This document shows positions 34,470-41,793 of a stretch of 64,000 nt of DNA, piece after piece. A model generated the notes under the pieces. The model saw only the letters and a program-made list of their open reading frames with translations, was not told the DNA's origin and did not search any database. Location of the stretch: assembly GCF_004519315.1 (NCBI RefSeq), contig NZ_SOZE01000021.1:1-64000 (forward strand). Direction: 5' to 3'. The DNA is from Mucilaginibacter psychrotolerans (GTDB lineage: Bacteria; Bacteroidota; Bacteroidia; Sphingobacteriales; Sphingobacteriaceae). Made by a program: the position numbers and the translations under genes. Within the stretch, counting starts at the first letter, position 1. Every line of letters begins with the position of its first letter.

Positions 34470-35411
34470 TTAAACAGTAACTATCACTTTACCAATAGTT
34501 CTACCGCTTTCAACAGCCCGGTGAGCCGCAGCCATTTCCTCAAATGGAAAAACAGCAGAGACGTGTGATTTTACTATACCCTTTTCAAGCAAAGCGGCAA
34601 TTTCTTTCATACTTTCCCCATCCGATGAGACCAGATAAAAAAAAGCTTTGACATCCAGTCCTTTTGCTTTTGCCAGCAAGTCATCACTTAAAACTGTTGG
34701 GATACTGATCAATGTGCCGCCTGTTTTAACGAGCGGAAGAGAACGGTCGATATTTTCGCCGCCAACGGTATCGAATACAAAATCAAAGTTCTTAACCTTT
34801 CTGTCGAGGTCAGTTTGATTATAGTCCTGATATTCATCTGTTCCAAGCGACAAAACGAAATCCCGGTTTTTAGCTGATGATGTGCCGGTAACGCGTGCTC
34901 CAAGATATTTGGCAACCTGAACCGCATAGTGTCCCACGCCGCCCGAGGCCGCCGGGATCAATACACTTTGACCAGCCTTTACCGCTGCTTGTTTAACCAG
35001 CACCTGGTAAGCGGTCAATGCAGACAATGTTGCTGCTGCCGCTTCTTCAAAACTTATATTACCCGGCTTTAAGGCAAGCTGGCCTGCAGGCGCTGTCACA
35101 TATTCCGCATAGGCTTTCCCGTGTCCGGGAAAGTTTACCATGCCGAACACATCATCACCAGGTTTAAATGAAGTAACTCCCTCGCCTGCTTTTTCTACCG
35201 TGCCAGCAATATCCCAGCCGAGGATGAGGGGATCAAGTGCTTTAAGCCGCCCATAGAATCCCTGTCCGCCACGGGTTTTTACATCTACGGGGTTGATGCT
35301 GATCGCCTTAACACGGATCAGTACTTCATCATGACCAGGCTGCGGTACCTGAAGTTCTTTAATCTCCAATTGAGCGGCATCACCCGGCTCATTCAATACA
35401 TATGCTTTCAT
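34470..35411 (-). CDS. NADP-dependent quinone-oxidoreductase-like MDR enzyme
   Basis: A 313-aa zinc-free medium-chain reductase. It has the Qor-type NAAD-binding pattern (SVLIPAASGGVGHYAVQVAKYLGARV, split), the DIAGTVEKAGEGVTSFKPGDDV block and the C-terminal MAAAHRAVESGRTIGKVIV. No cysteines typical of zinc ADHs are present. It probably reduces quinones or alpha,beta-unsaturated carbonyls with NADPH. It is driven by the GTAC-repeat site D. Confidence 0.93.
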   Translation of the reverse strand: MKAYVLNEPGDAAQLEIKELQVPQPGHDEVLIRVKAISINPVDVKTRGGQGFYGRLKALDPLILGWDIAGTVEKAGEGVTSFKPGDDVFGMVNFPGHGKAYAEYVTAPAGQLALKPGNISFEEAAAATLSALTAYQVLVKQAAVKAGQSVLIPAASGGVGHYAVQVAKYLGARVTGTSSAKNRDFVLSLGTDEYQDYNQTDLDRKVKNFDFVFDTVGGENIDRSLPLVKTGGTLISIPTVLSDDLLAKAKGLDVKAFFYLVSSDGESMKEIAALLEKGIVKSHVSAVFPFEEMAAAHRAVESGRTIGKVIVTV

Positions 35412-35427
35412 TTGGTTTATTTTGGGG

Positions 35428-35488
35428 TCAATATATACCTATTCAGGTTCCGATAATTGTACGAATCATACATTTAATTGTACAAATG
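35428..35488 (-). promoter_or_regulatory. GTAC-repeat promoter of the quinone-oxidoreductase gene (site D)
   Basis: On the minus strand TTTGTACAATT (GTAC at 35,483-35,480) and TCGTACAATT (GTAC at 35,462-35,459) are 21 bp apart. After 23 bases the -7 position reads TATATTGA, a poorer match than at the other sites. The half-sites themselves are the most alike of all six. Apart from this and the element at 35,809, the 450-base gap to the esterase contains no convincing gene. Confidence 0.65.
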
Positions 35489-35808
35489 AACACCGATACC
35501 TTTACACCGGGCATTTTGTGTTATAAAACTGAAGAAGAGCAACCTGTGCCATTCCAAATCTGAAAATAATGATGGTACACTAAAATGACCGTGATAAATG
35601 AAAACGGCTGTCTGAATACTGTATTTTACATTCTACCAAAACATCCGACCAGCGGGTAATTTTTCATTACAATAAATCATATAAGAAGGTGTACCAGCTG
35701 AATTCAGAAGACGACATTTAGAGTAATCCGGTTATTTTAGCGATATAAAGCAAATTAAAAAAATTAAAAAGTATGCATAAAAACCTGTAAATCAATATTT
35801 TAAAAGTA

Positions 35809-35824
35809 TGGCTCGCTCATTGAG
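35809..35824 (+). promoter_or_regulatory. Sigma-54-like -24/-12 element before the esterase gene
   Basis: TGGCTCGCTCATTGAG resembles the sigma-54 consensus TGGCACG-N4-TTGCW: the -24 GG and the TTG are correctly spaced, but the invariant -12 GC reads GA. It lies 36 bases before the ATG at 35,861, where no TAnnTTTG box is visible. The mismatch at -12 is serious, so this is only a candidate. Confidence 0.25.
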
Positions 35825-35860
35825 TATTGAATTTCAATTTTCACATAAATATTATCCGAC

Positions 35861-36922
35861 ATGAAAACAGAAACAATGACTCTCTGGAAGAACACTAGAA
35901 AAACAGTAATCGCAGTCCTGATGGCGGCTGCCGCATTTTCAAGCGCTAACGCACAGGTTGCAGATTTTGCAACTGACGAACACCTTAGCCCTGACGTTCG
36001 CGCATTTTTAAAAGGGCTTAATAACGGCGGTCCTGGTTTGGAAACATTGAAACCTGCCGATGCAAGACTGGTACTGGTTAATGCCCAGGCCAGTGCTAAA
36101 GTTGACTACTCCGGTATAACGGAATCGGAAAAAACCATTTCAGCTGATGGTTTCAATATTAAACTTAATATTGTCAGACCTGCAGGCGCAAAAGGTGTGT
36201 TACCAGTATTTATTTTTATCCATGGCGGTGGCTGGGTACTTGGCGACTATCCTACTCACAAGCGCATGGTAAGGGATTTAGCGGTTGGTTCCGGCGCAGT
36301 TGGCGTCTTTGTTAATTACACACGCACACCGGATGCGCAGTTCCCGCAGGCCATCAATGAGATATATGCCGCAATGAACTGGGTGGCTGCTCATGGCTCG
36401 GAAATCAATGTCGACGGCAAACGACTGGCTGTGATTGGCAATAGCGTCGGTGGCAATATGACTGCAGTAATGTCTCTTATGGCAAAAGAACGCAAAGGTC
36501 CTGAAATTAAGGTAGCTGTAATGATGTGGCCGATTGTTGACGCCGATTTTAACACTGCCTCATATCAGCTGTATGGATCCGACAGATTTTTAACCACACC
36601 ATTAATGAAATGGATGTATGATATGTATATTCCGGAACCAGAGAAACGCAAGAATATCCTTGCTTCACCTTTACAGGCAACCGTTGATCAGCTGAGAGGT
36701 TTACCGCCTACGCTGATTCAGGTAGCAGAGAATGACGTCCTTAGAGATGAAGGTGAAGCATATGGCCGTAAGTTACTGGAAGCCGGTGTAAAAGCCACTA
36801 CAGTAAGATATAATGGAGTTATACACGATTTTGGCTTGCTGAATGGACTTGCGACAATTCCGCAGACACAGGAACTTTTCCTGCAGGCATCATCCGAACT
36901 AAAAAAATATCTGAATAAATAA
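35861..36922 (+). CDS. Exported alpha/beta hydrolase, HSL-type (acetyl-esterase-like)
   Basis: A 353-aa hydrolase with a signal peptide (VIAVLMAAAAFSSANAQ). The hormone-sensitive-lipase motif HGGGWVLGDYPTH forms the oxyanion hole, GNSVGGN is the nucleophile elbow, the acid is in VAENDVLRDEGE and the histidine in VIHDFGLL. It should hydrolyse short-chain esters in the periplasm. Unlike its three neighbours it is exported and lacks the GTAC-repeat promoter. Confidence 0.93.
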   Translation: MKTETMTLWKNTRKTVIAVLMAAAAFSSANAQVADFATDEHLSPDVRAFLKGLNNGGPGLETLKPADARLVLVNAQASAKVDYSGITESEKTISADGFNIKLNIVRPAGAKGVLPVFIFIHGGGWVLGDYPTHKRMVRDLAVGSGAVGVFVNYTRTPDAQFPQAINEIYAAMNWVAAHGSEINVDGKRLAVIGNSVGGNMTAVMSLMAKERKGPEIKVAVMMWPIVDADFNTASYQLYGSDRFLTTPLMKWMYDMYIPEPEKRKNILASPLQATVDQLRGLPPTLIQVAENDVLRDEGEAYGRKLLEAGVKATTVRYNGVIHDFGLLNGLATIPQTQELFLQASSELKKYLNK

Positions 36923-36955
36923 TATTTTTTGCCGGATTGTTTATCGATCTCAGGG

Positions 36956-36982
36956 GAGCCGGGTAAATACCCGGCTCTTTTT
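36956..36982 (+). terminator. Rho-independent terminator after the esterase gene
   Basis: GAGCCGGGTA, an AA loop and TACCCGGCTC form a perfect stem followed by five Ts. Confidence 0.92.
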
Positions 36983-37043
36983 GCTGGCGGGCTCTAAAGC
37001 TGAACGCTCACACTATCCGGGTTTTAAAATGACAGGATATGCC

Positions 37044-37103
37044 TTTTGTACCACTCTTTGTTTGAACTGTACCTTTCCCCGGGGATTGGATTGATTAATT
37101 TTA
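37044..37103 (+). promoter_or_regulatory. GTAC-repeat promoter of the 37,124 hydrolase (site F)
   Basis: TTTTGTACCAC (GTAC 37,048-37,051) and ACTGTACCTT (GTAC 37,069-37,072) are 21 bp apart. After 23 bases comes TAATTTTA (37,096-37,103), one base off TAnnTTTG, and 20 bases later the ATG at 37,124. Confidence 0.72.
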
Positions 37104-37123
37104 TTATCAAAAATTACATCAAA

Positions 37124-37963
37124 ATGGAAACACAAAGTTTTAACGCACAAACTGAATTTGCAGACCTGGGAGGCAATAAAATCGCCTACCGCATATTCGG
37201 TCAGGGCTCCCCTCTCCTGTTCTACAACCGCTTTCGCGGAATACTGGATACCTGGGATCCGCTATTTCTTGACACCCTGGCTGAGCAGCACACTATCGTC
37301 CTTTTCGATTATCCCGGCATAGGAGACTCTGCGGGTGATCTTCCGCTCGATATTACAGAGGTTGCCGGAATTGGCACCCTCCTTATGGATCATTTGCAAA
37401 TTGATAAATTTGATGTCGCCGGCTGGTCGTACGGAGGTCTGGTAGCCCAGACCGCATTATTTCTGAATAAAGAGCGAATCGGTAAAGCTGTGCTTATCGG
37501 CACAAATCCTCCCGGAATTAACGAGGTGCCTTTCGATAAAAGTTTTTTTGAAAAGGCATTGAAACCAGCAAACGATCTGGAAGATGAGTATACCCTCTTT
37601 TTCGAACCAGCGTCAGAAAAAAGCAGAGCAACAGCAGACCTGTCTCACGAAAGGATAGCAAAGCGTCTTGACCGCAGCAAAATACCATCAACCCCCGAAA
37701 AGTTTCAAAGATATTTCGGAGGCTCTGCAATGATCAAAGAGGACAGTCAAAACTTCAGAGGACAGTATCAAACAATACAAAACCCTGTATTGGTTATTTC
37801 GGGAGATCACGATATTAGTTTTGCTGTGGAAAACTGGTTTCCGCTGTTACGCCACGCTCCGACGATGCAGCATATCATACTAAATGATTCGGGACACGGT
37901 CCGCACCATCAGCAGCCTGAGCTCGCTGCGGGTTATATCAACTTTTTTCTGAGTCGTCCTTAA
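37124..37963 (+). CDS. Alpha/beta hydrolase with serine nucleophile, paralogue of the 23,277 gene
   Basis: A 279-aa hydrolase with the elbow GWSYGG, acid in SGDHDISFA and histidine in DSGHGPHHQ. Shared features with the hydrolase at 23,277 include the ENWDP/DTWDP block and the lid sequence SEKSRA. The ATG at 37,124 is preferred to one 78 bases upstream, because the longer form would place the -7 box and a GTAC half-site inside the coding region. There is no export signal; the substrate is unknown. Confidence 0.9.
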   Translation: METQSFNAQTEFADLGGNKIAYRIFGQGSPLLFYNRFRGILDTWDPLFLDTLAEQHTIVLFDYPGIGDSAGDLPLDITEVAGIGTLLMDHLQIDKFDVAGWSYGGLVAQTALFLNKERIGKAVLIGTNPPGINEVPFDKSFFEKALKPANDLEDEYTLFFEPASEKSRATADLSHERIAKRLDRSKIPSTPEKFQRYFGGSAMIKEDSQNFRGQYQTIQNPVLVISGDHDISFAVENWFPLLRHAPTMQHIILNDSGHGPHHQQPELAAGYINFFLSRP

Positions 37964-38016
37964 ACACAGTATTAGTCCCGGGGGATTTCAAAATCCTTAC
38001 GACTGGAAGACTTATA

Positions 38017-38046
38017 AAGGGCAGGTTCTGATTCAGGCCTGCCCTT
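38017..38046 (+). terminator. Hairpin after the 37,124 hydrolase
   Basis: AAGGGCAGG and CCTGCCCTT pair perfectly over a 12-base loop. The T-run is weak. Confidence 0.65.
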
Positions 38047-38063
38047 ATTGCTGTCTCACATAT

Positions 38064-38630
38064 TTGCCACCGGAAATCCAGGCCTTATTTTCTGTTACCG
38101 ACGATTTGCTCTTCAGCTACGGAGAGGATCACGAACATTATGGCGAAGGTTTTCACAAAGTTCCGACCACCATAAATCTCTGGGTGGCAGGAAATGAAAC
38201 TGCAGCGGAAGTTATTATTTCTTATTCTGCAATGGAAGCCATTGCCTTTATCGCAGTCAACCGCCAGCGATACCCAAGACCAGAACTCCTCGCTTTTATT
38301 GCAATCGGAAACCGCCTGCACGATGAGCAGATTCGGTGGATCAGAGATCGCTTCCGGAAAAGCAAATTCACGCTTGTGTTCGGCAGCGACATGCTCGGCC
38401 GCGTAACAGATATCAAATTGGCGGCCGGCATTAAGGCAATACCGCTCCGTGTTTATTTTGTCGGTGAACGGTTAATGTTCAGCACTAAGGGACAGTACCG
38501 GATCTTCGACAAGGACAAGCAGACACTCTCGCTGTTTTTCAAAGCCTTCGGCATCCGTGCCCGTATCCGCACCCGCAAGCCCGTCAAATTTCTAACTTTT
38601 TTAGACCAGCTGAAAAATGAAAACAACTGA
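38064..38630 (+). CDS. Unknown protein, possibly Toprim-like, first of a three-gene set
   Basis: A 188-aa protein beginning at a TTG just past the preceding hairpin; no ATG exists in the first 50 codons. I do not recognise a named family. The alternation NLWVAGNETAAEVIISYSAM ... ELLAFIAIGN ... KFTLVFGSDMLGRVTDIKLA is reminiscent of a Toprim fold (E-type strand, G-loop, D-x-D-like strand), but the acidic residues are incomplete. The C-terminus is Arg-rich. It overlaps the next gene by 14 bases, so the two are co-translated. Its place next to the integrase suggests a mobile-element origin. Confidence 0.7.
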   Translation: MPPEIQALFSVTDDLLFSYGEDHEHYGEGFHKVPTTINLWVAGNETAAEVIISYSAMEAIAFIAVNRQRYPRPELLAFIAIGNRLHDEQIRWIRDRFRKSKFTLVFGSDMLGRVTDIKLAAGIKAIPLRVYFVGERLMFSTKGQYRIFDKDKQTLSLFFKAFGIRARIRTRKPVKFLTFLDQLKNENN

Positions 38631-39075
38631 TGACATTCTTTTAAAACCCGCTATGCTTTTCGCGGTCATGAAAAACCTGCCGCTAATCCTGCTGGCAGTA
38701 ACATTTGTTCCGCTTTCCTGCTCGCTCTCGCCTTATTTCATATTATTCGGAATTGCTGCGTCAGCCGCAGCATGGTACCGACTGCTTTATATCCGCAGCT
38801 ATCAATATCTGATAACCGCCGAATTTATACGAATCACTCATGGCATTTTTTTCAAACGCGTGGATCAGCTGGAAATGTTCCGGATTAAAGATTATATCAT
38901 CACGCAATCTTTCCTCCTGCAGCTTTTCAGGCTGATGGTACTCACGCTGAAAAGTACGGATCCTGAAAACAAAATAATCCTGCTGATGGGAATTCCCGAA
39001 TCTGATATTACAGATATCATTCGGGACAGAGTTCAGACGGCCCGCCATAACAATAATATTTACGAAATAAATTGA
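38617..39075 (+). CDS. Bacterial PH-domain (bPH2/YdbS-like) membrane protein
   Basis: A 152-aa protein with two membrane helices (NLPLILLAVTFVPLSCSLS and YFILFGIAASAAAWYRLLY) followed by a YdbS-type PH segment (YLITAEFIRITHGIFFKRVDQLEMF, split, then YIITQSFLLQLFRLMVLTL). Function unknown. It overlaps the upstream gene by 14 bases and is followed closely by a small membrane protein. Confidence 0.78.
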   Translation: MKTTDDILLKPAMLFAVMKNLPLILLAVTFVPLSCSLSPYFILFGIAASAAAWYRLLYIRSYQYLITAEFIRITHGIFFKRVDQLEMFRIKDYIITQSFLLQLFRLMVLTLKSTDPENKIILLMGIPESDITDIIRDRVQTARHNNNIYEIN

Positions 39076-39126
39076 AAAAGGCTTGTAAAATACTAACGGA
39101 ATTAGTATCTTTAAGTATAGAAAATC

Positions 39127-39360
39127 ATGAAAAACTTCGTCCATTTTATATTCACCTGCCTTGTTTCTACCTTCGGATTCTTCGGCGCGCTGAGCATGAA
39201 ACACAATCCATGGCCCGGTTTTGCAGTTGCATTTGGCATATGGGCAATTTTCCTGTGGCGCTACTCTGTGCGTTTAAAAAGAGAAGAAATGAAGCGGCGG
39301 TACAATGAACATATGTTTCGGGAATTTATGCGTTTTAAGCAGCAGCAAAATCGCTGGTAA
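39127..39360 (+). CDS. Small membrane protein (77 aa)
   Basis: Two membrane helices (FIFTCLVSTFGFFGALSM and PGFAVAFGIWAIFLWRYSV) precede a highly basic C-terminal helix (KREEMKRRYNEHMFREFMRFK). The length, ATG start and position 51 bases after the PH-domain gene support a real gene. No family is recognised. Confidence 0.65.
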   Translation: MKNFVHFIFTCLVSTFGFFGALSMKHNPWPGFAVAFGIWAIFLWRYSVRLKREEMKRRYNEHMFREFMRFKQQQNRW

Positions 39361-39429
39361 ATATTTTTTCTTAAATTGCATTCTAATTCATTGCGGCATT
39401 CAGCCGCAAATTGTGATAAGGTTTAGGTC

Positions 39430-39464
39430 GAAATCCCCCTGGCGGCAAGCGTTCGGGGGATTTC
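39430..39464 (+). terminator. Terminator after the small-gene set
   Basis: GAAATCCCCC pairs with GGGGGATTTC over a 15-base loop, with a T-run beyond. Confidence 0.8.
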
Positions 39465-39607
39465 ATTTTTCTGCCATCAATATTTAAATACTTCTAAAAG
39501 TCCCTCTATATTTTACATCAACTTCCAGCATTGCTTTTAACAAATGGTTAGAATATTTAGCGATGATATGAAGTTTAGATCCGCTTAGATAATCTTAAAA
39601 ATCGCAG

Positions 39608-39820
39608 CTACTTTCTTGCCTTAGGGATTATTTGTACTGAAAGATCACTCGCTTTTACAGCCGCTTCAATTTTTTCGATATCCTGTGTCCAGGGGGCAAA
39701 ACGTTCCTGATCCTCTTTTAACTGGAATATCCAGCCTTCTGCATCCTCATACTGGGCGCTGGCCAATAAGGAAATAAAATTATTTAGACGCGAAAAAATG
39801 CCATATATTTGATTCAACAA
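39608..39820 (-). CDS. Small hypothetical protein (70 aa), uncertain
   Basis: A TTG-started frame reads LLASAQYEDAEGWIFQLKED, then ERFAPWTQDIEKIEAAVKAS, ending IIPKARK. It is amphipathic and plausible as protein, but there is no ATG and no family is recognised. It lies downstream of the integrase on the same strand. Confidence 0.35.
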   Translation of the reverse strand: MLNQIYGIFSRLNNFISLLASAQYEDAEGWIFQLKEDQERFAPWTQDIEKIEAAVKASDLSVQIIPKARK

Positions 39821-40033
39821 TTAGAGTAACTTGCTATTTGCGCCATTACTTAGAGTAAGGAACTTTTTAAAATACAAAGTACTGATAAACAATATATTAG
39901 AGAGGTGGTTCTGAACCTTAGCTCTCAGCAACAAAGCGAAGGACTAGGAACTGCATTAGCCTTAACGCAGTTCCGAAAAATAAAAAATCTTCACTTAGTA
40001 TTGCGGTGCATTTCCATAATTGATATCTCTTGT

Positions 40034-41269
40034 TTAGACCTCACTAATTTTCGATCTCTTTCTTAAAATCTCCCGTAACAGCTGCATATCATTTCCAACT
40101 TTCATATCTAAAACCTTTGCATAATGTTGAGTCTGACGTAAGTTTTTATGTCCTAACATTTTTGCCACAGTTTCAATAGGCACACCGTTACTTAAAGTGA
40201 CCGTCGTTGCAAAAGTATGACGTGCAGTATGGAAGGTAAGATTTTTAATAATCCCACAAACGTCAGCAATCTCTTTTAGGTATGCGTTCATCTTTTGATT
40301 TGTCAAAATTGGAAAGACTGTGCCTGTAACAACACTGCAGGCATGCCCTTGATACTTTTCAAGTATTTTGACTGATTCTTCTAGCAAAGGAATTCGGGAA
40401 GCCGTATCTGTCTTTTGCCTATGCGTCATTATCCACATTTCACCATCTACCCCTACCCCGATTTCATCCGGACGTAATTTCTTCAAATCAGCATAAGCTA
40501 GGCCCGTATAACAACTGAATAAAAATAGATCACGTACGTTACTTAATCTGACGGAGGGGAATTTTTTCTTTGAAATCACTTCTAGTTCCTGATCGGTTAA
40601 AAAGGGCTTCTCAACTTCCTTTTTAGTCATCTTAAACGCATGAAACGGGTCCTTTTGCAACCAGTCATGTTTCACACACAAAAGGACGATCTTTTTGAAA
40701 TACGTCAAATATTTGACGGAGGTATTGTGTTGACAATTTCTTACTGTTTTCAACCAGAAAGAATACTGACTGATAAATTCGTAATCAAGCTTTTTAATCT
40801 CCAAATCCTCTACACCGTATTTCCATTTTATGAAAGCTTTGGTATGATCATAAGTCCTGTTGAAAAGATCAAAAGTCCCCCAAGCATACTCCTTTCCTAT
40901 AAGTGCTTCTATCTGTTTGTTATGATCTGCAAACACATTAAGAATCATCTTACGATTATCGATTCCGGTGAGAAAGTCCTTTATTGCTTGTGATGATATA
41001 TCCCTGTTCTCTTCGATTAGCTGCCGTCTAGCCTCCTGCGCTTTCAAAGTGATAGTATCAAGCATTACATTTAGCGCCTTCGCGTCCTCTTTAGTCCCTT
41101 GCGCTCTGCCACTTTTTACATGCCATCTGGCAGGATCCCATACTCTTTTCGTGGATAATTCTTTTGACACACCATCTACCGTAATTCTTAGATAAATATA
41201 CTTGTCACCTTGTTCATAATTTTTTGGATGTTTCAAAAAGAACATCAACCCTAAACTTTTTTCCAACAT
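40034..41269 (-). CDS. int: Tyrosine-type site-specific integrase (IntDOT-like)
   Basis: A 411-aa integrase with an N-terminal arm-binding domain (KYIYLRITVDGVSKELSTKRVW), a SAM-like core-binding domain (about 110-215) and a catalytic domain. Visible catalytic residues are Lys in HRQKTDT, His-x2-Arg-His in FHTARHTFAT, and HY in LRQTQHYAKV. The first catalytic arginine position reads TGLAYAD instead of TGLRxxE, as in the IntDOT group of Bacteroidota conjugative elements. It lies 249 bases from the 3' end of tRNA-Ser, the usual place for the integrase of an element inserted in a tRNA gene. Confidence 0.95.
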   Translation of the reverse strand: MLEKSLGLMFFLKHPKNYEQGDKYIYLRITVDGVSKELSTKRVWDPARWHVKSGRAQGTKEDAKALNVMLDTITLKAQEARRQLIEENRDISSQAIKDFLTGIDNRKMILNVFADHNKQIEALIGKEYAWGTFDLFNRTYDHTKAFIKWKYGVEDLEIKKLDYEFISQYSFWLKTVRNCQHNTSVKYLTYFKKIVLLCVKHDWLQKDPFHAFKMTKKEVEKPFLTDQELEVISKKKFPSVRLSNVRDLFLFSCYTGLAYADLKKLRPDEIGVGVDGEMWIMTHRQKTDTASRIPLLEESVKILEKYQGHACSVVTGTVFPILTNQKMNAYLKEIADVCGIIKNLTFHTARHTFATTVTLSNGVPIETVAKMLGHKNLRQTQHYAKVLDMKVGNDMQLLREILRKRSKISEV

Positions 41270-41460
41270 AATACGCTAATTTTCGTTAATAAATGTCGAA
41301 AAAATGCGTTTTCAAATCAAGATGTCCATATCGTGAACATGCTAAATACCAGTTACTTAAGTCACTTTCCCAGCGTCTTTTTGATTTGTAGCCGAACTAC
41401 ACGAATGACGCCAATTAATTTTGTGAATTAATATGATTTTTGGCAACATTGCAAAAAAGA

Positions 41461-41493
41461 AAAAGCCTCTAAATCACTGATTTAGAGGCTTTT
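41461..41493 (-). terminator. Terminator of tRNA-Ser
   Basis: AAAAGCCTCTAAATCA and its exact complement form a 16-bp stem with a single-base apex. It lies 25 bases beyond the tRNA 3' end. Between it and the integrase start (41,270-41,460) only a small AT-rich inverted repeat (ATTAATT, 41,414-41,432) is seen; the integrase promoter and element end should lie here. Confidence 0.85.
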
Positions 41494-41517
41494 GTTTGAT
41501 TTTGTTGGTCTTCCTAG

Positions 41518-41604
41518 CGGTGAGGGAGGGATTCGAACCCTCGGTACAGTTTCCCGTACGTCAGTTTAGCAAACTGATCCTTTCGGCCTCTCAGGCACCT
41601 CACC
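41518..41604 (-). tRNA. tRNA-Ser (anticodon GCT)
   Basis: The minus strand gives a GGTGAGG/CCTCACC acceptor, a long variable arm (TACGGGAAACTGTA), GGTTCGAATCC in the T loop and CAGTTTGCTAAACTG in the anticodon arm, so the anticodon is GCT. The discriminator is G and CCA is not encoded. The 3' end faces the integrase. Confidence 0.97.
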
Positions 41605-41638
41605 AGTGTTAAAAACATGTTCCCTTTTTTCGGGATTG

Positions 41639-41667
41639 CAAATATAGCAAATCGGCCTGCGTGTCAA
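41639..41667 (-). promoter_or_regulatory. Promoter of tRNA-Ser
   Basis: On the minus strand TTGACA (41,667-41,662) is followed after 15 bases by TATATTTG (41,646-41,639), a perfect TAnnTTTG box, 34 bases before the tRNA. Confidence 0.75.
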
Positions 41668-41793
41668 AAAAAAATTTGACTTATTAGTTATCAGCCTGAT
41701 TATGTGTGGAATTATTTTACAAATACGGCGACTAATACCTTAAAAACATCAAAAAACCACTCGCAACACCCTCAATAAACCACCCAAAACCTG

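Noticed and set aside
35486..35563. A 25-codon ATG frame (MNTDTFTPGILCYKT...) divergent from the quinone-oxidoreductase gene and starting at the second GTAC half-site of site D.
   Set aside because: It stops after 25 codons and none of the other frames continues it convincingly. It might be the start of a lost regulator gene, but nothing confirms this.
35574..35590. TGGTACACTAAAATGACC, similar to the extra palindrome in site B.
   Set aside because: There is no second half-site at 21 bp and no -7 box in register; it is 280 bases from the nearest plus-strand start.
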